This document shows, piece by piece, positions 15,383-24,830 of a DNA stretch of 64,000 bases (position 1 is its first letter; every line of letters starts with the position of its first letter). The position numbers and the translations under genes are program-made. This DNA is from Parvibaculum sp041688015 (GTDB taxonomy: Bacteria > Pseudomonadota > Alphaproteobacteria > Parvibaculales > Parvibaculaceae), in contig JBDNIY010000002.1 in NCBI GenBank assembly GCA_041688015.1, positions 103,012-167,011 of the forward strand, written 5' to 3'. The notes under the pieces are model-generated. The model did not search any database, was not told where the DNA came from, and saw only the letters and a program-made list of their open reading frames with translations.

Positions 15383-17373
15383 TCGCAGAATTAGGCCATT
15401 TTTCTTTGGTGCTGGCCTTCGTTGTGGCCTGCGTCCAAATGATTGTGCCGATGATCGGCGCGCATCGGCATGACGAAGGCCTGATGGGTGTAGCTAACAC
15501 GGCGGCGCTGGCGCAATTTGGTCTTATCGCTATTGCCTTCACAGTGCTGGTTTACGCTTTTGTGACGTCGGATTTTTCACTGAAACTGGTCGTCGATAAC
15601 TCTCACTCGACGAAACCACTGATCTATAAGATCTCCGGCGTCTGGGGCAACCACGAAGGTTCCATGGTTCTTTGGGTGCTGATCTTGTCGCTTTATGGCG
15701 CCTTGGTGGCGTTGTTTGGTAACAATCTACCCTCCGCGCTGCGCGCGCGCGTGCTGGCCGTTCAGGCCTCCATCGGCGTCGCGTTTATCGCCTTTATCCT
15801 TGTGACGTCCAATCCGTTCTTGCGCGTGTCACCTGCACCCTTCGAGGGCCATGGGCTCAATCCATTGCTGCAAGATCCCGGCCTCGCCCTTCACCCGCCA
15901 TTTCTTTATGCAGGTTATGTTGGTCTTTCGATGGCGTTCTCATTTGCCATTGCCGCGCTGATTGAAGGCAAGGTGGACGCAAGCTGGGCGCGCTGGGTGC
16001 GGCCTTGGACGCTGGCGGCTTGGACAGCGCTCACCATTGGCATCGCCGTTGGCTCATGGTGGTCCTATTACACACTAGGTTGGGGTGGCTATTGGTTCTG
16101 GGACCCGGTCGAAAATGCTTCGCTCATGCCTTGGATCGTTGCCACCGCGCTGTTGCATTCAGCCATTGTTGCTGAAAAACGCGGTGCGCTGAAAAGCTGG
16201 ACGATCCTGCTGGCCATCTTTGCCTTCTCGCTGTCGCTTGTTGGCACTTTCCTTGTGCGCTCTGGCGTTTTGAACTCGGTTCATGCCTTTGCTTCTGATC
16301 CGATGCGTGGTGTTGTCATTCTCGGCATCGTCTTTTTCTTTGTCGGCGGTGCTTTGGTTCTTTATGGCTGGCGCGCTCCGTCCCTCAAGGCCGAAGGCAT
16401 GTTTGCGCCGATGAGCCGCGAAGGTGCGTTGATCGTCAATAATCTTTTGCTCACGGCGGCGGGGGCTGCAGTTTTCATCGGCACGCTCTACCCACTGTTC
16501 CTTGATGCCGTAAATGGACCCAAAATCACGGTAGGCCCGCCTTTCTTCAATATGACCTTTGTGCCCATCATGGTGCCGCTTTTGCTCATCGTGCCGTTTG
16601 GCCCCTTGCTCGGCTGGAAGCGCGCTGATCTTGTCGCCGCGCTGGAGCGCCTGATGGGGGCCGCGCTGCTTGCCATTATTGTCTGTATTGGTGTTCTGGC
16701 TTTTGTCAGTAAAGCGCCATGGCTGGCCGCACTCGGGATGGGCCTAGCCGTATGGCTTTCTGCGGGGGCCTTCTTTGAGTTTGCTTCTCGTATTGCGCTG
16801 TTCAAAGGACCGCTGTCTAAAAGTCTGCGTAAAGCGCGCCATTTGCCGCGCGCCCAATGGGGCATGACGCTGGCGCATGGCGGGCTAGGTATTTTGGTGG
16901 CCGGTATCGTGGGCATGACGGCTTGGCGCTATGAGCTTGTGACGGCACTGAAAGTGGGCGAGAGCGCCAAATTGGCGGGCTATACGCTCACGCTCGATAA
17001 AGTCGGAATGCGCGAAGGGCCAAACTATGAAGCCGTTGTTGGCGTCGTGCATGTCGAAAAAAACGGCAAGGATCTGGGGTTCATGCTGCCCGAGAAACGT
17101 CATTTCCCGGTCGAGCGTCAGGAAAAAACCGAAGCGGCCATCCGCACCAACGGTTTTTCGGATCTCTATGTCGTGATCGGCGAAAACAACGGGCAGGGTG
17201 GCTGGACCCTGCGCGCCTATGAAAATAATTTCGCACCATGGATTTGGGCTGGCGCATTTATCATGGCGCTGGGGGGGCTTGTGTCACTCACGGATCGACG
17301 CTACCGCGTCGGCGCACCCATGCGAGCCAAAGCGCGCATCAAGACGCGGGCTGCACCGCAACCGGCCGAATGA
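15379..17373 (+). CDS. ccmF: Haem lyase subunit CcmF (CycK)
   Basis: 664 residues with about 15 membrane spans. The WWD haem-handling motif is present in the GWGGYWFWDPVENAS segment, and conserved histidines appear in LALHPPFLYAGYVG and WATALLHSA-like contexts. CcmF receives haem from holo-CcmE and attaches it to CXXCH motifs with CcmH/CcmI. It overlaps ccmE and ccmH by 4 bp each. ccmABCD are not in this window and must lie elsewhere. Confidence 0.97.
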   Translation: MIAELGHFSLVLAFVVACVQMIVPMIGAHRHDEGLMGVANTAALAQFGLIAIAFTVLVYAFVTSDFSLKLVVDNSHSTKPLIYKISGVWGNHEGSMVLWVLILSLYGALVALFGNNLPSALRARVLAVQASIGVAFIAFILVTSNPFLRVSPAPFEGHGLNPLLQDPGLALHPPFLYAGYVGLSMAFSFAIAALIEGKVDASWARWVRPWTLAAWTALTIGIAVGSWWSYYTLGWGGYWFWDPVENASLMPWIVATALLHSAIVAEKRGALKSWTILLAIFAFSLSLVGTFLVRSGVLNSVHAFASDPMRGVVILGIVFFFVGGALVLYGWRAPSLKAEGMFAPMSREGALIVNNLLLTAAGAAVFIGTLYPLFLDAVNGPKITVGPPFFNMTFVPIMVPLLLIVPFGPLLGWKRADLVAALERLMGAALLAIIVCIGVLAFVSKAPWLAALGMGLAVWLSAGAFFEFASRIALFKGPLSKSLRKARHLPRAQWGMTLAHGGLGILVAGIVGMTAWRYELVTALKVGESAKLAGYTLTLDKVGMREGPNYEAVVGVVHVEKNGKDLGFMLPEKRHFPVERQEKTEAAIRTNGFSDLYVVIGENNGQGGWTLRAYENNFAPWIWAGAFIMALGGLVSLTDRRYRVGAPMRAKARIKTRAAPQPAE

Positions 17374-17843
17374 CCATGACCATGCGCGCGATTTTCGCCA
17401 CCTTGTTGATGCTCTGCGCGCTGACAGTGCCAGCCTTGGCGGTCAACCCGGACGAAAAATTGGCCGACCCCGTGCTTGAGGCCCGCGCCCGCGACATTTC
17501 CAAAGAACTGCGTTGCCTCGTCTGTCAAAACGAGTCGATTGATGATTCTGATGCTGATCTGGCACATGACTTGCGCGTGCTCGTGCGCGACCGGCTGGTG
17601 CACAGTGATTCGAATGCAGAAGTCATCGCCTATATCGTCGCCCGATACGGCCAATTTGTGCTGCTACGGCCCCCGTTTGAACCCGCGACCTTGATCCTCT
17701 GGCTTGCACCCTTTGGCGTTGTCGTGATCGGCGGCGCAGCGCTCCTCCTCGTCTTGCGCCGTCGCAAAGGCCAGGTTGGCCCACAACCGCTTGATTCAGA
17801 AGAAAAATCCAGAATGGCAAAAATTCTGAATGACGAAGGCTAA
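17370..17843 (+). CDS. ccmH: CcmH/CycL thiol-disulfide protein
   Basis: 157 residues from the ATG overlapping the ccmF stop; two further ATG codons follow at 17376 and 17382. A signal peptide precedes the periplasmic helical domain with redox motif LRCLVCQNESI. A C-terminal membrane helix (about residues 105-128) anchors it. CcmH reduces the apocytochrome CXXCH cysteines before haem attachment. The single-module length is the short alpha-type CcmH; the TPR part is supplied by CcmI. Confidence 0.96.
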   Translation: MTMTMRAIFATLLMLCALTVPALAVNPDEKLADPVLEARARDISKELRCLVCQNESIDDSDADLAHDLRVLVRDRLVHSDSNAEVIAYIVARYGQFVLLRPPFEPATLILWLAPFGVVVIGGAALLLVLRRRKGQVGPQPLDSEEKSRMAKILNDEG

Positions 17844-17906
17844 GTCGGAAATATCTGCCACTTTTTAGCCATACCCAATTGTAATGTTTCAGACATGAAT
17901 TGGTAA

Positions 17907-17940
17907 GGTGCGATGGCCACACTTAGAGTGGCCGCGCACC
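17907..17940 (+). terminator. Strong hairpin after ccmH, probable terminator
   Basis: GGTGCG (17907-17912) pairs with CGCACC (17935-17940), and inner GGCCAC pairs with GTGGCC around ACTTAGA. The sequence after it is T-rich but interrupted (TTTGACTTTTTCTC), so termination may be partial. Confidence 0.55.
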
Positions 17941-18012
17941 TCCGGCTTTGACTTTTTCTCGGCTTTGATTTTCCCCCGACCTCGTCTTTATCCAGTGACA
18001 GGAGTTCTCCAC

Positions 18013-19494
18013 ATGATGCACAGCGCACGGGTTCGCAGTGTTTCCACGCGCCAATTGTTGCGCGCGACGGCTATAGTGGCTTTGGTTGGTTCGATGGGGC
18101 TTGCTGCTCCCGCCGCTTTTGCCGACACCGCGCCTCTTAATGCGCCAACGGAGCAACGGTCCGAGCTTTCGATGCTCCCGAGCTTTGCTGATTTGGTCGA
18201 AAAAGTGTCGCCCGCCGTTGTCTCCATTCGTGTGGTTGAAGAAGAACCTGTGACGGCCAGCAATGAACCCGATCTGCCTTTTCCACCCGGCAGTCCGTTT
18301 GAAAAATTCTTCAAGCAATTGCAGCCCAAGGACAAAGACGGCAAGCCGCTGACGCGCAAGGCGATGGCGCAGGGCTCCGGCTTTTACATTTCGGCAGATG
18401 GTTATGTGGTCACCAATAACCACGTTGTCGAAGGCGGCAAGGAAATCACCGTCGTTCAAAGCGATGGCACCGAGTTAAAGGCCAAGCTGGTGGGCCGCGA
18501 CCCCAAGACCGATCTCGCGCTGATTAAGGTCAATGCCAAAAAACCGATGCCCTATGTGGCCTTTGGTGATAGCGACAAGCTGCGCGTCGGCGACTGGGTG
18601 CTGGCGGTCGGCAATCCCTTCGGCCTTGGCGGCACAGTCACCAGCGGCATCGTCTCAGCCCGTGGCCGTGAAATCGGCGCTGGCCCCTATGATGACTTCC
18701 TCCAGATCGATGCTTCCATCAATCGTGGCAATTCAGGTGGCCCGACCTTTGACGTTCATGGCAATGTGATGGGCGTCAACACCGCCATCTATTCGCCAAC
18801 CGGCGGCAGCGTCGGCATCGGCTTTGCAATCCCCTCCAATATTGCAAAAAAGGTAATCAAGCAGCTCCGCGACGACGGCAAGGTAACGCGTGGCTGGCTC
18901 GGCGTCGCCATTCAGCCCGTCGATAAGGACATGGCCGCAAGCCTGTCCTTGGATAAACCCAAAGGCGCATTGGTGGCCGACGTGACCACAGGCAGCCCTG
19001 CTGAAAAATATGGCATCCGCGCCGGTGATGTCATCGTCAAGGTCAATGACGAAGACATGGAAGACGTGCGTGCCGTCAGCCGTACCGTGGCTGATTTGAA
19101 GCCCGGCACTAAGATCAAAGTAGGTCTGTGGCGCGACGGCAAGGCCAGGGACGTGTCTGTGACCATTGCCACCTTCCCCGACAAGCTCGATCAAGTGGCC
19201 GACAATAGTGAGACACCCACACCGCAAGGCACTACCCAGAGCCTTGGTTTGGCGCTGAGTTCATCGCCCGACGGTGTCGCCATCCAAAGCGTCGATCAGA
19301 CGAGCGAAGCCGCCGAGAAAGGCATTCGCCCCGGCGACATCGTGCTCAAAATCTCCGGGCGCGATGTGAAAACGCCGACCGATATTGTCGATGGCGTCAA
19401 TGCCGCCAAGAAGGCCGACAAGTCCTCTGTGCTCTTACTGCTCCGCACGCAAGATCAGCAACGCTTCGTTGCCCTTTCGATCAAGAAAGGTTGA
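18013..19494 (+). CDS. degP: Periplasmic Do-family serine protease (DegP/HtrA)
   Basis: 493 residues from ATG 18013 with CAGGAG upstream. The signal peptide ends near AAFADTAPLN. The trypsin-like domain has catalytic His137 (TNNHVVEGG), Asp167 (DPKTDLALIKV) and Ser241 (RGNSGGP), followed by two PDZ domains (about residues 290-375 and 400-485). It degrades or refolds damaged envelope proteins. It precedes a two-component pair by 9 bp, suggesting the pair senses envelope stress and controls this operon; that link is inference. Confidence 0.96.
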   Translation: MMHSARVRSVSTRQLLRATAIVALVGSMGLAAPAAFADTAPLNAPTEQRSELSMLPSFADLVEKVSPAVVSIRVVEEEPVTASNEPDLPFPPGSPFEKFFKQLQPKDKDGKPLTRKAMAQGSGFYISADGYVVTNNHVVEGGKEITVVQSDGTELKAKLVGRDPKTDLALIKVNAKKPMPYVAFGDSDKLRVGDWVLAVGNPFGLGGTVTSGIVSARGREIGAGPYDDFLQIDASINRGNSGGPTFDVHGNVMGVNTAIYSPTGGSVGIGFAIPSNIAKKVIKQLRDDGKVTRGWLGVAIQPVDKDMAASLSLDKPKGALVADVTTGSPAEKYGIRAGDVIVKVNDEDMEDVRAVSRTVADLKPGTKIKVGLWRDGKARDVSVTIATFPDKLDQVADNSETPTPQGTTQSLGLALSSSPDGVAIQSVDQTSEAAEKGIRPGDIVLKISGRDVKTPTDIVDGVNAAKKADKSSVLLLLRTQDQQRFVALSIKKG

Positions 19495-19503
19495 AGAACC
19501 ACC

Positions 19504-20181
19504 ATGCGTATTCTTGTCATCGAAGATGACCTCGAAGCGGCCGCCTATGTGGTAAAAGGCTTGCGTGAGAGTGGTCACATCGTCGATCACGCAGCCGACG
19601 GTGAGGAGGGGTTGACCTTCGCGCTGTCGGGTTCGTTCGACGTGTTGATCGTGGATCGCATGTTGCCAAAGCGTGACGGCCTGTCGGTCGTCTCGACCTT
19701 GCGGCAGGAAAAAATCCGCACGCCCGCGCTGTTTCTGTCTGCTCTCGGTGAGGTCGATGACCGCATCATGGGCCTCAAGGCCGGTGGCGACGACTATCTG
19801 ACAAAGCCCTATGCTTTTGCCGAATTGCTGGCCCGTATTGAAGTGCTGGTGCGCCGCTCAAACCCTGAACAGGTGCGCACGCGTCTTCAGGTGGGTGATC
19901 TTGAGGTAGACCTGCTCGCGCGCAAAGTGAGCCGGGACGGCCAAGAGATCGATCTTCAGCCTCGAGAGTTTCGCCTGCTTGAGTATTTAATGAAACATGC
20001 CGGTCAGGTCGTCACACGCACTATGTTGCTTGAGAACGTATGGGAGTATCATTTCGACCCACAGACAAATGTGATCGATGTGCATATTTCACGGCTTCGA
20101 GCGAAGATCGACAAGAACTTCAAACAGCCGCTCTTGCATACGATCCGAGGGGCCGGATACTCATTACGTGCTGCCGATTAA
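19504..20181 (+). CDS. OmpR/PhoB-type response regulator
   Basis: 225 residues. The receiver domain has acidic residues DD near the start, phospho-acceptor Asp51 in VLIVDRMLPKRDG, and the LTKPYAFAEL lysine. A winged-helix DNA-binding domain follows (residues about 128-223; LQPREFRLLEYLMKHAGQVVTR and VIDVHISRLRAKID). It follows degP closely and overlaps the kinase gene by 14 bp, so they form a cognate pair. Confidence 0.96.
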   Translation: MRILVIEDDLEAAAYVVKGLRESGHIVDHAADGEEGLTFALSGSFDVLIVDRMLPKRDGLSVVSTLRQEKIRTPALFLSALGEVDDRIMGLKAGGDDYLTKPYAFAELLARIEVLVRRSNPEQVRTRLQVGDLEVDLLARKVSRDGQEIDLQPREFRLLEYLMKHAGQVVTRTMLLENVWEYHFDPQTNVIDVHISRLRAKIDKNFKQPLLHTIRGAGYSLRAAD

Positions 20182-21574
20182 TCTCCTCAAGACTTCGACC
20201 TTCAGGCTCGCCGTCCTTTATCTGGGATTGTTCGCGGCGTCCTCCAGCCTGTTGCTCTCCTATGTCTATTGGAACACGGCGGGCTTTCTGGTGCGCCAGA
20301 CCGATGAGGCCGTGCAGGCCGAAATCACCGGTCTTGCCGAACAATATGCGCAAGGCGGCTTACCACTGCTCGTCCATACGGTGATCCAGCGCTCGCGCGA
20401 CCCCGGCCAGAGCCTCTATCTGGTGCTCGACGCCGCAGGCCAGGTGCTAGCGGGCAATCTTGATGTGCGCCCCAGCAAAGTAACCGGTGCCGATGGTTGG
20501 ATGGATTTCATCTATAGCCGCAAGGGCCTTGAAGGCGTCGAGCTGAAAGCAGCGCGCGCCCGCGCCTTCTATTTGCCTGAAGGGTTTTATTTGTTGGTCG
20601 GGCGCGATGTGCAAGAGCGCCGCGAAATTGAAAGCCTCATCACTAACGCCTTGTTCTGGGCGATCGCGCTGACGGTGGCACTGGGGCTGGCCGGTGGCTT
20701 GTTTATGAGCCGCAACATGCTGGCGCGCGTCGATGAGATCAATAAATCGAGCCAGGACATCATGGGGGGTGACCTGTCGCGGCGTTTACCGATTGCAGGT
20801 TCAGGCGATGAGCTTGATCAATTAGGCCGCAATCTCAACGCCATGCTCGACCAGATCGAAGCGCTGATGACCGGCATGCGGCAGGTAACGGACAATGTCG
20901 CCCACGATTTGCGCAGCCCGTTGAACCGGATGCGCAATCGGCTGGAAGTGACGTTGCTTCAGGACATGTCATCTGACGAATATCGCCAAGTCCTTGAGCG
21001 CACCATTGTGGAAGCCGACCATCTGCTCACCACCTTCAATGCGCTCTTGATGATCGCGCGCGCTGAAGCAGGTTCTTTACGCGAATCCATGACCAATGTG
21101 GACCCGGCCACTATTTTGCGCGACGCCGCCGAACTCTACGAGCCGGTAGCCGAAGAAAGCGGTTTTGTTCTGAACGTGCAGGCGCAAGATGGCTTGCAAG
21201 TGCGCGGCAACCGCGAGCTTCTTTCGCAGGTGCTGACCAATCTCATCGACAATGCCATTAAGCATGGCAAACCGACCGCCGACGATGATGAGCGCGCGCC
21301 GCCCAGCATTGAGGTCAATCTGGCATCCAACGGTCTTGGCCGCGTGGAGATGAGCGTGGCCGATCATGGCGCGGGCATCCCTTCTGACCAATATAGCCGC
21401 GTGCTGGAACGATTCGTGCGGTTGGAGACCAGCCGCAATACGCCGGGCAGTGGCTTGGGCCTGAGCCTTGTCTCCGCCGTGGCGCGTCTTCATGGCGGCC
21501 GCATCGAGTTCGCCGACAATGAGCCGGGCCTCAAGGTCACGCTGTCTTTGCCCTCGGTTGCGCACGCAAGCTGA
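20168..21574 (+). CDS. Sensor histidine kinase partnered with the regulator at 19504-20181
   Basis: About 468 residues from GTG 20168, inside the end of the regulator gene; the frame is open further upstream but that part overlaps it. Membrane helix near residues 13-35, a periplasmic sensor of about 120 residues, a second helix near 160-180, HAMP, HisKA with His246 in VAHDLRSPLNRMR, and HATPase_c with NLIDNAIKHG, DHGAGIP and GSGLGLSLV. Placement after degP suggests envelope stress sensing. Confidence 0.94.
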   Translation: MLPINLLKTSTFRLAVLYLGLFAASSSLLLSYVYWNTAGFLVRQTDEAVQAEITGLAEQYAQGGLPLLVHTVIQRSRDPGQSLYLVLDAAGQVLAGNLDVRPSKVTGADGWMDFIYSRKGLEGVELKAARARAFYLPEGFYLLVGRDVQERREIESLITNALFWAIALTVALGLAGGLFMSRNMLARVDEINKSSQDIMGGDLSRRLPIAGSGDELDQLGRNLNAMLDQIEALMTGMRQVTDNVAHDLRSPLNRMRNRLEVTLLQDMSSDEYRQVLERTIVEADHLLTTFNALLMIARAEAGSLRESMTNVDPATILRDAAELYEPVAEESGFVLNVQAQDGLQVRGNRELLSQVLTNLIDNAIKHGKPTADDDERAPPSIEVNLASNGLGRVEMSVADHGAGIPSDQYSRVLERFVRLETSRNTPGSGLGLSLVSAVARLHGGRIEFADNEPGLKVTLSLPSVAHAS

Positions 21575-21632
21575 TGGCGGCGCGGCGAAATCTGCTACGC
21601 TGTGACGAATGGCTATTTTCCGGAGAGATCAG

Positions 21633-24587
21633 GTGAGTGACGCAAATTTGCGCAAGCAGGCGGATGCGGCGCCCAAACCCTATGACGGCGAGCGCGCCCG
21701 CGCCGAGTTGGAAGACCTCACGCAATCGGTTGCGCAGATCGAAGACGCGCCGACACGAAAGCAGGTAGAAGCCCTGGTCGTAGACAAGGACGCACGGCGC
21801 CTTCTGGAAGCTGTCTTTGGCAATTCATCTTTCCTGACGCGCATCATACGCCAGCACCCCGATTGGCTTTCCCGCCTGATCGACGCTGCGCCTGACGCCA
21901 CGCTCGCCGACCTTCTCACGCGTGTCACCGCCACCTCGCAAGTGGCCACGCAATCCGAGTTGATGACAGCCTTGCGTGAAGCTAAATCAGAAGCGGCCTT
22001 GCTGATCGCGCTGGCCGACCTGACGGGAACATGGCCGCTCGAAAAAGTAACGGGCGCGCTCAGCGACTTTGCCGATGCTTGCCTCGTCGCCAGCATCGAT
22101 TGGTTGTTGCGTGACGGTATGCGGCGCGGGCAGGTTTTGTCTCTGCCAGACGGCCATCCTTCGACGGGCAGCGGCCTTGTTGTCCTCGGCATGGGAAAAT
22201 ATGGCGCGCGTGAGCTTAACTACTCCAGCGACATCGACATCGTCGTCTTTTACGAGCCTGATCAACTGCCGCTGAAAGAGGGGCTCGATCACGGCGAGTT
22301 TTTCGTCAAGCTCACCAAGGCGCTCACCAAGATCATGCAGGAGCGTACCGAAGACGGCTATGTCTTCCGCACCGACCTGCGCTTGCGCCCCGACCCCGGC
22401 GGCACCCCCATTGCCGTATCGCTGCCAGCGGCTGAAAACTACTATGAAAGCCGCGGCCAAAACTGGGAGCGCGCCGCCTTCATCAAGGCGCGCGCCGTGG
22501 CGGGCGATTTTGACGCGGGCGAGCGTTTTCTCAAAATGCTGACGCCCTATATCTGGCGCAAAAATCTCGACTTTGCCGCCATCGACGACATCCATTCCAT
22601 GAAACGCCAGATCCATGCGGTGGCCGGTCACGGCACGATTGCGGTGGCAGGGCACAACATCAAACTCGGCCGCGGTGGCATCCGCGAGATCGAATTCTTT
22701 GTGCAGACACAGCAATTGATTGCCGGTGGCCGCGACTACGATCTGAGGGGCCGCAGAACGACGGAAATGCTGGACGAGCTCGCCGTCAAACGCTGGATTG
22801 CGCCCGACGCTGCCAGCGAGATGAAGGAGGCCTATCGTTTCTTGCGTGGGCTTGAACATCGCCTGCAAATGATCGACGACGAGCAGACCCACACGCTGCC
22901 GACAAGCGACGCCGACCTTGATCGCGTCGCCTGCTTTTATGGTTATGAAGACCGCGCGCATTTTGCTGATGCATTGACCGTCCAAATGCGCCGCGTGCAG
23001 GGCCATTATGCCAAACTGTTTGAAACCGCGCCGCCATTGGCCGAAGAAAGCGGCAGCCTTGTTTTCACAGGTACAGAGGACGACCCAGAAACGCTGCAAA
23101 CCTTGCGCGGTATGGGGTTTGTCAATGTGTCGGAAATGACGGTAACCATCCGTGGTTGGCATACGGGACGGTTTGCCGCCACGCGCAGCCCGCGTTCGCG
23201 CGAATTGCTGACCTCTCTCATGCCTGCCTTGTTGAGGGCCTTGTCGCGGACCTCTAATCCCGACACAGCCTTCGTCCGCTTTGATCAGTTTTTAACAAAG
23301 CTCGGCGCAGGTGTGCAGCTCTTTTCGATGTTCTATTCAAATCCGAGTCTGCTGGATTTACTCGCGGGCATTTGTGGCACCGCGCCGCGCCTTGCTTCCT
23401 ATTTGGCCCAAAACGCCACCGTGCTTGAAGCCGTGGTCGATCCTGATTTTTTCACCATGATTCCGAACGGCGAAGCCTTGCACGAGAGTCTGGAAGCATC
23501 GCTCGACCACGCGCGTGACTATCAAGACGTGCTCGATTTTGCCCGCGTCTTTGCCCGCGAGCATCGTTTCCGGCTGGGCGTGCGCGTCTTGTCAGGCAAT
23601 TCCAACGCCGAGGAAGTCGGTCCTGCCTATGCGATGCTGGCGACCGAACTGGTGACAGCACTGGCACCTGTGGCCGAAGACAAAGTAGCAGAGCGTTTTG
23701 GGCGCATGCCCGGTGGCGCGTTTAGCGTGGTCGCTATGGGCAAGCTCGGCAGCCGCGAAATGAGCGCAACGTCTGATCTCGACATCATCATCATCTACGA
23801 CACCGAGGATCCAGACGCCGTGTCAGACGGCGACAAGGCCGTGTTTTCATCGCAATATTATGCCCGTGTTTCCCAACAACTCATCGGCGCGCTGACGGCG
23901 CCCACGACCGAGGGAAAACTTTACGAGGTGGATTTGCGATTGCGCCCATCTGGCCATTCTGGCCCCATCGCCACGCGTCTCGACAGCTTCGTAAGCTATC
24001 AGGCCAAGGAAGCCTGGACGTGGGAGCATATGGCGCTCACGCGCGCCCGTGTGCTGACAGGGCCCGACGCTTTGCGAAAGCGTATCGAAGCCGCCATCGA
24101 CGAAACGCTGCGCCGTCCGCGTGATGTTGCCAAGACTGCTTTTGACATTGCTGACATGCGTGCCCGCGTCGCCAAGGAATTCCCGAGCACTGACCCATGG
24201 AACCTCAAACATGTGCGCGGCGGCTTGGTTGATCTTGAATTCATTTGCCAATACCTGCAATTGATCCACGGCCATGACCATCCCGAAGTTCTGCATCCTC
24301 ATACGCGCACCTCACTGACCAAAATTGCCGAGGCCCGTCTGTTGCCTGCCGAAACCGCAGACATGCTGGTGGCGGCCATTGCCCTCACGCATAATCTTAC
24401 GCAGGTTGTCCGCATCTGCATTGAAGGCACCTTCAAGGCCGAAGACGCCACGCCAAGCCTCAAGGGCTTGCTGGCGCGCGCGGGCAATGCGCCCACCTTC
24501 GAGATCCTTGAAGCGCAATTGCGCGAGGCGCAAACCGACGTTCGGGCTGCCTTCGAGCGCATTGTGGTGGCTGCCGCCGCGAACTAG
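21633..24587 (+). CDS. glnE: Bifunctional glutamine synthetase adenylyltransferase/deadenylylase
   Basis: 984 residues from GTG 21633, which has GGAGAG at good spacing; an ATG at 21609 has no site. It has two nucleotidyltransferase domains: the N-terminal adenylyl remover with GKYGARELNYSSDIDIVVFY and the C-terminal adenylyltransferase with GKLGSREMSATSDLDIIIIY, separated by helical GlnD-linker regions. It adds or removes AMP on glutamine synthetase in response to PII and glutamine. Its position after degP and a two-component pair is a known alphaproteobacterial arrangement. Confidence 0.97.
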   Translation: MSDANLRKQADAAPKPYDGERARAELEDLTQSVAQIEDAPTRKQVEALVVDKDARRLLEAVFGNSSFLTRIIRQHPDWLSRLIDAAPDATLADLLTRVTATSQVATQSELMTALREAKSEAALLIALADLTGTWPLEKVTGALSDFADACLVASIDWLLRDGMRRGQVLSLPDGHPSTGSGLVVLGMGKYGARELNYSSDIDIVVFYEPDQLPLKEGLDHGEFFVKLTKALTKIMQERTEDGYVFRTDLRLRPDPGGTPIAVSLPAAENYYESRGQNWERAAFIKARAVAGDFDAGERFLKMLTPYIWRKNLDFAAIDDIHSMKRQIHAVAGHGTIAVAGHNIKLGRGGIREIEFFVQTQQLIAGGRDYDLRGRRTTEMLDELAVKRWIAPDAASEMKEAYRFLRGLEHRLQMIDDEQTHTLPTSDADLDRVACFYGYEDRAHFADALTVQMRRVQGHYAKLFETAPPLAEESGSLVFTGTEDDPETLQTLRGMGFVNVSEMTVTIRGWHTGRFAATRSPRSRELLTSLMPALLRALSRTSNPDTAFVRFDQFLTKLGAGVQLFSMFYSNPSLLDLLAGICGTAPRLASYLAQNATVLEAVVDPDFFTMIPNGEALHESLEASLDHARDYQDVLDFARVFAREHRFRLGVRVLSGNSNAEEVGPAYAMLATELVTALAPVAEDKVAERFGRMPGGAFSVVAMGKLGSREMSATSDLDIIIIYDTEDPDAVSDGDKAVFSSQYYARVSQQLIGALTAPTTEGKLYEVDLRLRPSGHSGPIATRLDSFVSYQAKEAWTWEHMALTRARVLTGPDALRKRIEAAIDETLRRPRDVAKTAFDIADMRARVAKEFPSTDPWNLKHVRGGLVDLEFICQYLQLIHGHDHPEVLHPHTRTSLTKIAEARLLPAETADMLVAAIALTHNLTQVVRICIEGTFKAEDATPSLKGLLARAGNAPTFEILEAQLREAQTDVRAAFERIVVAAAAN

Positions 24588-24721
24588 CTCTAGCCTTTTT
24601 CCCCCACACAGGTGGCGAGCAAATTGCACATGTCCCATGCCGGTCGGGGTCTGTCATGCGTTAACCGTATGATGGATGCATTCATGAAAATGCGGCGTTC
24701 CCTGATTTTTTGTGGTTAACA

Positions 24722-24757
24722 CGACACATGCATCGGCACATGTGTCGAGTTGTTTTC
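24722..24757 (+). terminator. Inverted repeat after glnE, possible terminator
   Basis: CGACACATG (24722-24730) pairs perfectly with CATGTGTCG (24739-24747) around 8 nt, followed by AGTTGTTTTC. A 9-bp perfect palindrome of this kind could also be an operator for the flavoprotein operon starting at 24831. Confidence 0.5.
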
Positions 24758-24830
24758 ATGGCGAACGTGCCAATACGGTACGATTGTGCATGGAACCCGC
24801 GCGAGCGGGTGTTGAGTTGGGACAAGACGC

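Noticed and set aside
21987..23162. 391-codon minus-strand open frame
   Set aside because: Entirely inside glnE on the opposite strand, with His/Gly/Gln-rich composition typical of a reading shadow.
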